The notes below the pieces were generated by a model. That model ran no database searches. It saw only the letters and a list, made by a program, of their open reading frames with translations, and was not told the DNA's origin. A stretch of DNA of 47,678 nucleotides from Alphaproteobacteria bacterium UBA830 (GTDB taxonomy: Bacteria; Pseudomonadota; Alphaproteobacteria; MPNO01; UBA830), in contig CAJIYX010000060.1 in NCBI GenBank assembly GCA_905181725.1, positions 1 through 47,678 on the forward strand. Direction: 5' to 3'. A program made the translations under genes and the position numbers. Each line of letters opens with the position of its first letter. Position 1 is the first letter of the stretch. Positions 1-8,592 of the stretch are shown piece by piece.

Positions 1-65
1 GTTATGAGTCGAGCGCATCTTTACGATTAGTAGAACCCGCCGGCGCAGTGAATCGAAACCACCGC

Positions 66-95
66 TTGACTCGCCACCCGTCTGTGAAGAATAAT
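66..95 (+). promoter_or_regulatory. Sigma-70-like promoter of the Mo-hydroxylase operon
   Basis: TTGACT at 66-71 and AATAAT at 90-95 are separated by 18 bp. Each hexamer differs from the sigma-70 consensus at one position. It lies about 45 bp before the first gene, and the palindromic operator at 94-113 overlaps its -10 element and predicted start point. That arrangement is the usual one for repression. The call is by inspection only. Confidence 0.55.
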
Positions 96-113
96 TGTTC
101 GTACACAAACAAT
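94..113. promoter_or_regulatory. Palindromic operator candidate, copy 1
   Basis: The 20-mer ATTGTTCGTACACAAACAAT is an imperfect palindrome, with 8 of 10 half-site positions paired around a GTNNAC core. The same core and right flank recur twice at 12660-12703. GT-NN-AC cores are typical of GntR-family operators, but no GntR gene is present here, so the regulator would be encoded elsewhere. Its position over the -10 box suggests a repressor site. Confidence 0.55.
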
Positions 114-140
114 TAATCCGAACCGGATTCCGAGGCACAG

Positions 141-977
141 ATGTCATCCTATTTGAGACCCACTGAGCTCGACGAGGCCCTGCAGGCACTGGCCGCAGGC
201 GACCGCATTATTGTTGCGGGCGGGACCGATTTTTATCCGGCGAATGTCGGCAAACCAGTCGATGAAGACATCCTCGATGTGACGGGAATTAGCGGTCTGC
301 GCCGGTTAGAGCAGCACGGCGATTATTTTCATATCGGTGCAATGGCGACCTGGACCGATCTTATCCGCGCCGACCTGCCGGACTGGTTCCGCGCCCTGAA
401 ACAGGCCGCGCGCGAAGTCGGCGGCGTGCAGATACAGAATGCCGGCACGATCGTCGGTAATATCTGTAATGCGTCCCCTGCGGCGGACGGCATGCCGGGG
501 CTGGTCGCACTTGATGCATCCGTGGTGCTGGGCTCGGTTTCCGGAGAGCGGGAAGTCCTCATTACTGACTTCGTGCAGGGCAACCGGAAAACGGCGCGAA
601 AGTCGGACGAAATGGTGCTCGGGATCAATATTCCGGTCTGCAGACCGGATGCGAGCAGCGCGTTTCTAAAGCTCGGCGCGCGCAAATACCTGGTGATTTC
701 CATCGTGATGGTCTCCGCCGTTCTTGAAAAGGCAGCGGACGGGACGGTCGCGCGGTTGCGAATTGCCGTGGGGTCCTGTTCCGAGGTCGCAAAGCGCCTG
801 ACAGCGCTTGAAACCGATCTTGCCGGAAAGCCTGCCGATAGCAGCCTTGCAGCGCTTGTAAATGAAGCTCATATCGCGCCGCTGTCGCCCATTGGCGATG
901 TTCGCGGCTCGGCCGAATACCGCAGCGATGCAGCGTTGACGCTTGTCCGCCGCGCCATCGCAGAACTGACGGAGTAA
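141..977 (+). CDS. Molybdenum hydroxylase FAD-binding subunit (CoxM/XdhB-like)
   Basis: At 278 residues it has the normal length of the medium subunit of the xanthine dehydrogenase/CO dehydrogenase family, which passes electrons from the 2Fe-2S clusters to FAD. The N-terminal FAD-binding half shows the expected IIVAGGTD loop (about residues 23-30) and the QIQNAGTIVGNICNASPAAD segment (about 98-117), the second flavin-binding motif. The C-terminal part matches the CO_deh_flav_C type (LRIAVGSCSEVAKRL). The ATG follows a weak GAGG ribosome site. The next gene, the fused 2Fe-2S/Mo subunit, starts 2 bp after its stop, so the two should form one cytoplasmic enzyme. The context points to hydroxylation of an N-heterocycle, but the substrate cannot be read from sequence. 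Confidence 0.9.
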   Translation: MSSYLRPTELDEALQALAAGDRIIVAGGTDFYPANVGKPVDEDILDVTGISGLRRLEQHGDYFHIGAMATWTDLIRADLPDWFRALKQAAREVGGVQIQNAGTIVGNICNASPAADGMPGLVALDASVVLGSVSGEREVLITDFVQGNRKTARKSDEMVLGINIPVCRPDASSAFLKLGARKYLVISIVMVSAVLEKAADGTVARLRIAVGSCSEVAKRLTALETDLAGKPADSSLAALVNEAHIAPLSPIGDVRGSAEYRSDAALTLVRRAIAELTE

Positions 978-979
978 AC

Positions 980-3727
980 ATGTCCATCTCTTTCAATCTA
1001 AACGGAAAACCCGCCGTCACCGATGCTGCCCCGGCGCGCCGCCTAGCCCATGTCCTACGCGAAGACCTCGGCTTTACCGGTACCAAGATCGGCTGCGACG
1101 CCGGCGATTGCGGCGCCTGCACGGTACTGCTCGATGGCGAACAGGTATGTGCCTGCCTCGTACCCGTTGCACAGGTTGCCGATCGCGATGTGATGACGGT
1201 TGAAGGTCTTGCGTCCGCGGATGGGCGCTTGTCAGGCCTGCAGCAGGCCTTTCACGAATACGGCGCGGCCCAGTGTGGTATCTGCACGCCCGGCATGCTG
1301 ATGGCGGCGGCCGATCTTTTCAAACATAACGAGGCGCCCAATGACGACCAGATCATGGACGCCATGGGCGGCGTGTTGTGCCGCTGCACCGGCTACAGCA
1401 AGATCATCGATGCGGTGAAGCACGTTGTGCAGGCGAACGGCGTCGAGTTCGTCAATCCGGATGCCGGCGATGCCATGGGGGCCCGGACGCTAAAGACCGA
1501 CGGCGTGCGCAAGGTCGACGGTACCGAGCTGTTTGGTGCCGATGTCGCACCGGCCGATGCGCTGTGGGCGCGGACCATCCGGTCGCCGCATCATTCCGCG
1601 ACCTTCACGCTTGGCGATTTTGACGACCTCTACAAGAAATGGCCGGGTCTGGAGCGCGTGTTCACCGCCGCCGATGTGCCCGGTAATAACGGCTATGGCA
1701 TTTATCCCGACATCAAGGATCAGCCGGCCTTTGCCGATGGCGAAGTGCGTTTCAAGGGTGAAACGGTTGTCGCATTGGTGGGCACCCACGAGGCGGTCTA
1801 CGGAATCCGCGACGAGGACGTGCCGATTGTTTACGAAATCCGCGAGCCGCTTTTCGGGTTTACCGGGCTCGATGACGGCGCGCATCAGATGCATGACGCC
1901 AATCCGAGAAACATCCTCGCCCATGGCTTTGTGAAAAAAGGCGATGCCAAATCGGCGATGGAAACCGCCGACGTCGTTGTCGAAGGCAGTTTCGTGACCG
2001 GTTTTGTCGAACACGGCTATATCGAACCTGAAGCCGGCTGGGCCGAGCGCGTCGGCGACCGGCTCGAGATCACGGTATCGACCCAGGCACCTTATATGGA
2101 CCGCGACGAGGTCGCGCAGATCATCGGTATCCCGAACGAGGCCGTCCGTATTATTCCGACCGCCTGTGGCGGCGGGTTCGGCGGCAAGCTGGATCTTGGC
2201 GTCCATCCGGTGATCGGCGTTGCCGCGTGGGTGCTGAACAAGCCCGTCCGTTGCACGTGGACGCGGATCGAATCCATGGCGGCGTCGACCAAGCGCCATC
2301 CGTCGCGCATCACGGCACGTTATGGCTGCACAAAGGATGGCGACCTGGTTGCTTATGACATGTCGGGCGATTTCAATACAGGGGCCTATGTGTCCTGGGG
2401 GCTGACGGTCACAGACCGCGTGCCCATCCATGCGACGGGACCTTACTATGTGCCGCATGTTGAAGCGGCGACCCGTGCCGTGTTTGCCAATGAAACTCCG
2501 GCAGGTGCGTTCCGCGGATTCGGTATTCCGCAAGCAGCCATCGCCCATGACACATTGATGGATATGATGGCCGAGGAAATCGGCATGGATATCCTCGAAT
2601 TCCGGCTGCGCAATGCGATCCGCAAGGGGCAGGACACGGCGACCGGCCAGGTGCTCGAATATTCGGCCGGACTCGACCAGTGCCTCGTCGCGCTGCGCGA
2701 GCCGTGGCAGAAGGCCCGCGCAGCTGCGGACAAGTTCAATTCGGAATCAGATGGTGTGACGCGCCGTGGCGTCGGCCTTGGTTGCATGTGGTACGGCTGC
2801 GGCAACACGTCTTTGTCGAACCCGTCGACCATGCATGTCGGTATCGCCGCCGACGGCACAGTCACGCTGTATTCGGGCGCGCAGGATATTGGCCAAGGCA
2901 CCAATACGACGATGGTGCAGGTCGCGGCCGATGGGCTTGGCATCCGCATGGACAAGATGGAACTGGTCTGGGGCGATACCGACAAGACGGCGGATGCGGG
3001 TAAAAGCTCCGCCTCGCGTCAGGCCTATGTATCGGGTCGCGCGGCGATGGAAGCGGGCGACGACCTCCGCGGCCAGATTTTGCGTCTTGCCAATGTCGGC
3101 GATGGCGCCTCAATCGAATTCGGTGAGGGTCGGCTGACCGTCACCGACGGCGATGCCGTTCGTGAGATCGATCTGTCCGAGCTATCCGCCGACAAACGGC
3201 ATGGCAATGTGCTCGTCGGCGAGGCCACGTTCGATCCGCCGGCAACGCCGCTCGACGACATGGGGCAGGGGAATCCCTACGGCACGTACGGGTTTGGCGC
3301 ACAGATCGCCGAGGTCGAGGTCGATGTCGACCTGGGGACGGTCAAGGTGATCCATGTCTGGGCGGCCCACGATGTGGGGGCGGCGATCAACCCGACCCAG
3401 GTAGAAGGTCAGGTCCATGGTGGTGTTGCGCAGGGACTTGGCCTCGCGCTGATGGAAGAATACCTGCCGGGCCGGACCGAGAACCTGCACGACTATCTGA
3501 TGCCGACCTTCGGCGATGTACCGCCGATTGATGTCTATCTGATCGAAGATCCCGAACCGACCGGACCGTACGGCGCGAAGGGCATCGGCGAACCTGCTCT
3601 GATCCCGACACCGCCGGCGATCTTCGGGGCGATCCACCATGCAACGGGCGTGCGCATGAAGCAGGCCCCGGCAACGCCGGCCCGCGTCCGCGCGGCGATA
3701 CTGGCGGCACAGGGAGACAAAAAATGA
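980..3727 (+). CDS. Fused 2Fe-2S and molybdopterin subunit of a Mo hydroxylase (CoxS-CoxL fusion)
   Basis: At 915 residues this is a fusion of two normally separate subunits. Residues 1-155 are the small subunit: a plant-type 2Fe-2S motif (GCDAGDCGACTVLLDGEQVC, about 38-57) and a second cluster motif (QCGICTPG, then GVLCRCTGYSKII). The rest is the molybdopterin cytosine dinucleotide-binding large subunit, with GGGFGGK, AFRGFGIPQ and the C-terminal GAKGIGEPAL, which carries the catalytic Glu (GxGE). With the upstream FAD subunit it gives a complete cytoplasmic hydroxylase that inserts water-derived oxygen next to a ring nitrogen. Its stop overlaps the start of the next gene (ATGA), indicating translational coupling. 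I infer a nicotinate- or related N-heterocycle dehydrogenase from the reductase and enamidase nearby; other aza-arenes or aldehydes remain possible. Confidence 0.9.
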   Translation: MSISFNLNGKPAVTDAAPARRLAHVLREDLGFTGTKIGCDAGDCGACTVLLDGEQVCACLVPVAQVADRDVMTVEGLASADGRLSGLQQAFHEYGAAQCGICTPGMLMAAADLFKHNEAPNDDQIMDAMGGVLCRCTGYSKIIDAVKHVVQANGVEFVNPDAGDAMGARTLKTDGVRKVDGTELFGADVAPADALWARTIRSPHHSATFTLGDFDDLYKKWPGLERVFTAADVPGNNGYGIYPDIKDQPAFADGEVRFKGETVVALVGTHEAVYGIRDEDVPIVYEIREPLFGFTGLDDGAHQMHDANPRNILAHGFVKKGDAKSAMETADVVVEGSFVTGFVEHGYIEPEAGWAERVGDRLEITVSTQAPYMDRDEVAQIIGIPNEAVRIIPTACGGGFGGKLDLGVHPVIGVAAWVLNKPVRCTWTRIESMAASTKRHPSRITARYGCTKDGDLVAYDMSGDFNTGAYVSWGLTVTDRVPIHATGPYYVPHVEAATRAVFANETPAGAFRGFGIPQAAIAHDTLMDMMAEEIGMDILEFRLRNAIRKGQDTATGQVLEYSAGLDQCLVALREPWQKARAAADKFNSESDGVTRRGVGLGCMWYGCGNTSLSNPSTMHVGIAADGTVTLYSGAQDIGQGTNTTMVQVAADGLGIRMDKMELVWGDTDKTADAGKSSASRQAYVSGRAAMEAGDDLRGQILRLANVGDGASIEFGEGRLTVTDGDAVREIDLSELSADKRHGNVLVGEATFDPPATPLDDMGQGNPYGTYGFGAQIAEVEVDVDLGTVKVIHVWAAHDVGAAINPTQVEGQVHGGVAQGLGLALMEEYLPGRTENLHDYLMPTFGDVPPIDVYLIEDPEPTGPYGAKGIGEPALIPTPPAIFGAIHHATGVRMKQAPATPARVRAAILAAQGDKK

Positions 3728-5286
3728 GCGATGAAGCCAAAAGCAACGCCGACTTCTGGTTGAAGACCGAAGCCGATACACCCAAGAGCGTGGACACAAA
3801 AGGCGACGGCGTGATCACCTGCGATGCCTGCCCCGTTCTGTGCCGCATCCGCGAGGGCAAGACCGGCGCGTGCAACCGCTATGGCAACTTCGACGGCAAG
3901 CTGATACGGACCGACCCGCTGATCGTCACCCAGCAGATTTCGGACGAAAACGGGGATCTGGTGCCGTTCCTGCCCGCGCAGGAAGACGGCATCCAGCCTG
4001 AATGGGACGGCGCGCTCAATTTCCAGTCGCCTTCTTTCGTGACCGGCATCGGTGCCACGACGACCTATCCGGATTACAAACCCGCGCCCTTCATCGTGTC
4101 GTCCGAACATCATGGCGTCGACATGATCACGGTCGTGTCCGAAGGCGTGTTCAGCTATTGCGGTGTGAAGGTCAAAATTGATACCGACCGCTTTATCGGC
4201 CCCGAATCCGCGCCCGTGCGCGTGAAGGGCGAGGCCGTCGGCCATGTGACCACGGCCGAATACGGCTCGCAGATGCTGGCGCTCGGTGGCGTGCATCACC
4301 TTACCGGTGGCACGAAGAAGGAAGGCAACGCGACCTGTCAGGCGATGCTGAAGCTCTGCAACAAGGAAGCGGTCGAAATGACCATCGATGGCGGTGCGAC
4401 ACTGACCGTTCAGGCGGGCAAGGCGCCGGTCATCGATGACAATGTGGAAGCGCGGATGCGCGTCGGTTGCGGTTCGGCGACTATCGGGATGTTCGCGCTG
4501 CAATGGCATGGACATGCGGATGAGGTCATCGTGGTCGACGATCACATCACGGGTGTGCTCAGCGAACATCAGTCGGGCAAGTTCCTCGACATGCCGCCTG
4601 CGGGTATTCGCGTCCGTGGCCGTCGCTCGACGGCGGGACGGTATTTCCAGGTCGCGGAGCCCGGCGCGGGCTGGGGCGGCACGGATATCATCGAGCCGCT
4701 GTCGATCATAGAGAGCATCGATCCTGAAATCGCCTGGCCCGGTCTGCGTCTGCTGATGGTCAGCACCACGGGCGAGGACCAGGCGTACTTTATTCTGGAC
4801 GCCGATCTGAAACCGGTGCCCGCCGAAATGCCGCCGGAACTTGCCGTGTCGGTCGACCGCATCGCCGAGAACTGCGAACCGGCCCTGAGCACGGTGCTGT
4901 TCATGGGCGGTGCCGGCGGCAGCCTGCGCGCAGGCGTGACCGTCAACCCGGTTCTGCTGACGCGCTCGGTACGCGAATTGCGCACGCGGGTGACCTGCGG
5001 CGGCGCGCCGGTTTATGTTTGGCCGGGCGGTGGCATCACCGTGATGGTCGATGTGCTGCGTATGCCCGACAATTCGTTCGGTTACGTGCCGACACCGGCG
5101 CTGGTTGCGCCCATCGAATTCTCGATGCAGCGTGATGAGTTCATTTCGCTCGGCGGGTATGAAGATCATATCAAGCCGATCGGAGACGTGATGAAGGAAG
5201 GCGGCCTGCACGGCGTCAAACCGATGGCCTGGGAAGGTAACAACCCATGGCCGCTGGCCGAACGCCGCGCGGTCGAGGACGTTTAG
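3724..5286 (+). CDS. 6-hydroxynicotinate reductase-like iron-sulfur flavoprotein
   Basis: This 520-residue protein has an N-terminal cysteine cluster CDACPVLCRIREGKTGAC (about residues 34-51; Cx2Cx3Cx9C), fitting one 4Fe-4S cluster, followed by NRYGNFDGKLIRTDPL. I recall the family as that annotated 6-hydroxynicotinate reductase after the Eubacterium barkeri nicotinate fermentation enzyme, which reduces 6-hydroxynicotinate to 1,4,5,6-tetrahydro-6-oxonicotinate with ferredoxin and contains Fe-S and flavin. The rest is glycine-rich alpha/beta sequence without membrane segments, so it is cytoplasmic. It overlaps the Mo-hydroxylase gene by 4 bp and sits 9 bp before a UPF0280 (ApbE-like) gene. The link to an enamidase-like gene at 13501 supports the pathway. 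The true substrate could be another hydroxylated azine. Confidence 0.6.
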   Translation: MSDEAKSNADFWLKTEADTPKSVDTKGDGVITCDACPVLCRIREGKTGACNRYGNFDGKLIRTDPLIVTQQISDENGDLVPFLPAQEDGIQPEWDGALNFQSPSFVTGIGATTTYPDYKPAPFIVSSEHHGVDMITVVSEGVFSYCGVKVKIDTDRFIGPESAPVRVKGEAVGHVTTAEYGSQMLALGGVHHLTGGTKKEGNATCQAMLKLCNKEAVEMTIDGGATLTVQAGKAPVIDDNVEARMRVGCGSATIGMFALQWHGHADEVIVVDDHITGVLSEHQSGKFLDMPPAGIRVRGRRSTAGRYFQVAEPGAGWGGTDIIEPLSIIESIDPEIAWPGLRLLMVSTTGEDQAYFILDADLKPVPAEMPPELAVSVDRIAENCEPALSTVLFMGGAGGSLRAGVTVNPVLLTRSVRELRTRVTCGGAPVYVWPGGGITVMVDVLRMPDNSFGYVPTPALVAPIEFSMQRDEFISLGGYEDHIKPIGDVMKEGGLHGVKPMAWEGNNPWPLAERRAVEDV

Positions 5287-5295
5287 CCCTCACCG

Positions 5296-6159
5296 ATGGA
5301 CGCTCCCCAGTCAGCCCTTCTGCCCGACGGGCGGCGGTTGCATCTGCAGCATGGGCCGATCGATCTTGTCATCGAAGCATTCGGCGACCGTGAAGAAGTA
5401 GGCGCCGCGTATCGTCAGGCGCGCGACAGGTTTCAGACGGTCCTTGGTGAACTGGTCGAAGAGCTGCCCGAACTGCGTAAACCCGTTGGTGAAAGTGCCG
5501 GGCGCTGGACACCCGCTGGGCCGACTGCAAAGCGTATGATGGATGCGGTTTGGCCGCACCGGCATGTGTTCGTAACCCCGATGGCGGCAGTGGCAGGCTC
5601 GGTCGCGGACGAGGTGATGATGGCACTCGTGGACGGACGCGATCTGCAGAAGGCCTATATCAATAATTCGGGCGATATCGCGATACACCTGACGTCGGGG
5701 CAGGCATTGCGTCTCGGTATTGTTGGCGAACTGTTCCGGCCGACGATCGATAGCACGGCGGAACTTACCCACGATCAACCTGTGCGTGGTGTGGCGACCA
5801 GCGGATGGCAGGGCCATAGCTGGTCGTTCGGGATTGCCGATGCGGTAACGGTATTGGCCGATACGGCGGCGGCCGCCGATGTAGCGGCGACGCTGATTGC
5901 TAATGCGGTCGATGCCGATCACCCGGCGATTGAACGCACGCCCGCGGCCACGCTCGATGACCATACCGATCTCGGCGATGCGCTGGTCACCACGGCCGTC
6001 GGCGAGCTCGACGCCGGGACGGTTACGGCGGCCCTGGACGCAGGGTGGGCTGTCGCCTCAGCGATGATCGAATGCGGTAGAATACTTGGTGCCGCTTTGA
6101 TTTTGCGGAAAAAAATGCAGGTCGTGGGGGAAGTTCTCGCCGCGTTCCCGGGGCGCTAA
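5296..6159 (+). CDS. UPF0280 family protein (ApbE-like)
   Basis: This 287-residue protein resembles the UPF0280 family, a branch of the ApbE/FAD:protein FMN transferase superfamily of undefined function. Family-like segments are the N-terminal LLPDGRRLHLQHGPIDLVIEA (split as LLPDGRRLHLQHG then PIDLVIEA), the central MAAVAGSVADEVM with YINNSGDIAIHL (the Gly-Asp-rich part resembling the ApbE metal/flavin site), and VATSGWQGHSWSFGIADAVTVLA. No signal peptide is seen, so it is likely cytoplasmic. It starts 9 bp after the reductase stop without a clear Shine-Dalgarno sequence, consistent with coupling. Because the E. barkeri reductase is reported to carry covalent flavin, a flavinylation or maturation role here is a reasonable but unproven inference. 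Confidence 0.75.
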   Translation: MDAPQSALLPDGRRLHLQHGPIDLVIEAFGDREEVGAAYRQARDRFQTVLGELVEELPELRKPVGESAGRWTPAGPTAKRMMDAVWPHRHVFVTPMAAVAGSVADEVMMALVDGRDLQKAYINNSGDIAIHLTSGQALRLGIVGELFRPTIDSTAELTHDQPVRGVATSGWQGHSWSFGIADAVTVLADTAAAADVAATLIANAVDADHPAIERTPAATLDDHTDLGDALVTTAVGELDAGTVTAALDAGWAVASAMIECGRILGAALILRKKMQVVGEVLAAFPGR

Positions 6160-6336
6160 GGGTGCATTTTGTCGCATGGGGAGTGTTTTTGGTCGAAACT
6201 AGTCCGAAACACAGCTATCCGCCTTCTCAGGGTGAAATCGAGTGGTCAGGCAAACACGAGATTGTGTCGGTGGGTAACTTTCAAATTAAAATTGTTCCGG
6301 GCGGGTGGCCCCAGGTTTGGTGTCTCGGTTTGCGAT

Positions 6337-7783
6337 ATGTCGAATTCTGACGAACTGTCAGATCCGACGGAAGACGACCGCACGATGTTTGAACAACTCA
6401 CAACCCGGTTCCGCCAGTTCTGTCCGAGAAGCAGCTTGGTACGATTGGCTCAGGTTGAGCTCTTGCTTCACCATACGCAATTCCAGACGTTGGCGGCGCC
6501 CTTTCTCGGCCTGTTCCTCGTTCTTGCCTTTACCTATCCCGGGATGGAGTGGTGGTCGTGGGGCTGGGGCATGTGTCTTTGCCTCGCCTATGGCGCCCGT
6601 CTTGTGGCAATCATGCGCTTGAAGCAGAGCGGGGCAGACACGCTGGAGAAACGGCTGAGGATTGACCTGATTGGCCTTGCGGCTGCAGGCGTTCTCTGGG
6701 CGCTGGCGCCTCACGCGGTTGCGATGGAAGGTAGCGAGGCACAACAGATCGTCGGCCTGTTTGCCGGGATTGTTGTTCTGGTCGGTATCGTCGGCAATTT
6801 TCTCTATTACCAATCGGCGCTGGTGTATTTTGCGACGTGGATCGTGCCGGTGCTGTACTCGCTTGGGTTTGTCTATGTAGATAAATTTCAGGATATCGGC
6901 TGGACCTATATCGGTGTCGTGCTGATGTTTCTGGTCTATGCCTATAAATGCCTGCAGGTGATAAATCTGCCGCTTGGCAAGACGCTGGAGCTGGACGAGG
7001 CTCTGAGCCAGGAAAAGGATCGTGTGGTCCTGGCGGACAGGGCCAAGTCTGATTTTTTGGCCATGATGAGCCACGAATTGCGCACGCCCCTTACGATGAT
7101 TGTCGGATATTCCGAGATCATTCGGGATCAGTTGTTCGGGCCTAAAAGCCGTGAGCGATATATCGAGGCCGCCGGTTCGGCTTGCAACGGAGCCGGATTG
7201 CTCATTTATCTGATCAACGATCTTCTGGATCTGTCAGCCTTGCAGGCCCAGGGCCGTGTGATGAAAATTGAGACGCTGGAAACTCCGGCGCTGATCGATT
7301 CAGCGGTGGAGTTGTTGCAGGACACGGCATCTAAAAGGGAGATAGTCATCCATCCCTTGCCTGCGGTGGAGCTCCCGGCCCTGGCGGGTGGATTTACGAT
7401 CAACGATCCAGTGTCTGACGAACATTCTCGGAAACGCCATAAAATACTCGCCGGACGGATCGAAAATTTTCATCGATGCGGAACGGTCCGGAGAGTTTGT
7501 GCTGATAAAGGCTCGTGACATTGGGATTGGGATTCCCGAATCCGAACTGTCGGATGTGACTGAACCGTTTCATCATGCTGAAAACAATATGACAACGCCG
7601 ACACAGGCCGTCGGGCTGGGGCTTTCCATCACCGAAAACCTGATGGAACGTCAGGGCGGGTATCTTGAAATCGAGTCCTCTCCCGATGTTGGGACGACGG
7701 TGACACTCGCTTTTCGGATATCTCTCGACGGGAATGACAAACCGTCGGATAAACAACCCGATGATGTACAAGCCGGTTGTTAG
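6337..7783 (+). pseudogene. Membrane sensor histidine kinase, broken by one frameshift
   Basis: The 5' part encodes about six membrane segments (roughly residues 45-210), then the HisKA box KSDFLAMMSHELRTPL with the phosphoacceptor His near residue 246. Around 7386-7391 (the GGGTGG run) one base too many shifts the frame: the original frame runs on without homology to about 7518, while the correct continuation DLRSTIQCLTNILGNAIKYSPDG resumes in the next frame and runs to 7783. That second part carries the N box, the G1 box (DIGIGIP) and the G2 box (GLGLSI). Removing one base restores a kinase of about 481 residues. The start is uncertain: ATG 6337 has a weak ribosome site and ATG 6385 is possible. 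No response regulator lies nearby. It is either a true lesion or a sequencing error. Confidence 0.8.
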
Positions 7784-7849
7784 CGGGCACCGGCATATAA
7801 GGATTTTGAAACAGCGACCACCCCGGTTGCAGTAACGAGGAGAAGATTG

Positions 7850-8479
7850 ATGAGCGATGCGAAAATGACCGTGGAAACCCGGCCTGAGGGCGATTTCGGC
7901 GACCTGGTGAAGGTACGGAAATTCGTCATGCATGTCGAAGAGGTCCTGCATGAATTCGGCCCGCCCGCGGAAACGCCGCAGCTCAAAGGCTATATCGCGG
8001 CCGTTGCGCAGAATCCCTATGCGGGACGCTACGTTGAAGACATCATGCCGCTCATGGAGCAGCTGAAACCAATGGGCATTGCCATGGCGAAGCGCCTGAT
8101 GGCCGTTATGGGTGGACCGAACGCGATTGTCGGTTACGGCAAGGCGGCGATTGTTGGCGAGAATGGCGAACTGGAGCACGCGGCGCTGTGGCATGAGCCT
8201 GGCGGATACGGCATGCGCGAATTGATGGATAAATCGGCTGCCATCGTGCCGTCGACCAAGAAAGTCGGCGGTCTCGGCTGCACGATTGACGTGCCGATTG
8301 CGCATGCGAACGCGGCTTACGTGCGCAGCCATTTTGACACTGTTGTGTGCTCGATCAACGATGCACCTCGGGCCAATGAAATTGTCTGGATTCAGTCTAT
8401 GTCGAATGCGCCGCGTATCTATTCGCGGTCCGGCGGATTGCGCCATGAGGACACGAAGGGAGAAGACGGACTCCGCTGA
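7850..8479 (+). CDS. AA_synth (PF06684/DUF1185) family protein, copy 1
   Basis: The 209-residue product belongs to the family named amino acid synthesis (PF06684), whose biochemical function is not established. Typical segments are NPYAGRYVEDIMPLM, YGKAAIVGENGELEHAA, STKKVGGLGCTIDVP and AYVRSHFDTV. A GAGGAGA ribosome site lies just before ATG 7850; the TTG three bases upstream is less likely. A paralogue is at 12739-13323 and shares all these motifs, so both copies flank the Mo-hydroxylase genes. The C terminus differs (SNAPRIYSRSGGLRHED). No signal or membrane segment is seen. Its association with N-heterocycle genes suggests an accessory or intermediate-processing role. It is followed by a strong hairpin at 8510-8560. 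Confidence 0.85.
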   Translation: MSDAKMTVETRPEGDFGDLVKVRKFVMHVEEVLHEFGPPAETPQLKGYIAAVAQNPYAGRYVEDIMPLMEQLKPMGIAMAKRLMAVMGGPNAIVGYGKAAIVGENGELEHAALWHEPGGYGMRELMDKSAAIVPSTKKVGGLGCTIDVPIAHANAAYVRSHFDTVVCSINDAPRANEIVWIQSMSNAPRIYSRSGGLRHEDTKGEDGLR

Positions 8480-8509
8480 GCTTGGTTTAACAGCCGAGTA
8501 CTTTCAAGT

Positions 8510-8560
8510 AAAAACCCGCGGAGCGGGGACGCCTTTCGGTGCCTTCCTCTCCGCGGGTTT
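8510..8560 (-). terminator. Bidirectional intrinsic terminator candidate
   Basis: A perfect 12-bp stem (8512-8523 with 8549-8560) is GC-rich and encloses a 25-nt loop. On the minus strand it is followed by a TTTTT run (8510-8514), so it suits the symporter pseudogene. On the plus strand it ends in TTT and follows the AA_synth gene. It lies between two convergent genes. Confidence 0.65.
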
Positions 8561-8592
8561 GCTATTGCGTGCCACCTATTGCGGGCAGCGCG

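Noticed and set aside
1490..2548. A 352-codon minus-strand open frame opposite the Mo-hydroxylase gene
   Set aside because: Antisense to the conserved Mo-binding domain, with no ribosome site or recognisable motif.
3535..5211. A 558-codon minus-strand open frame opposite the reductase gene
   Set aside because: It is fully antisense to a clear iron-sulfur flavoprotein gene, has His/Arg-rich composition typical of shadow frames in GC-rich DNA, and shows no family motif.
6162..6350. Small plus-strand frame before the histidine kinase
   Set aside because: No ribosome site or family similarity, and it overlaps the kinase start in another frame.
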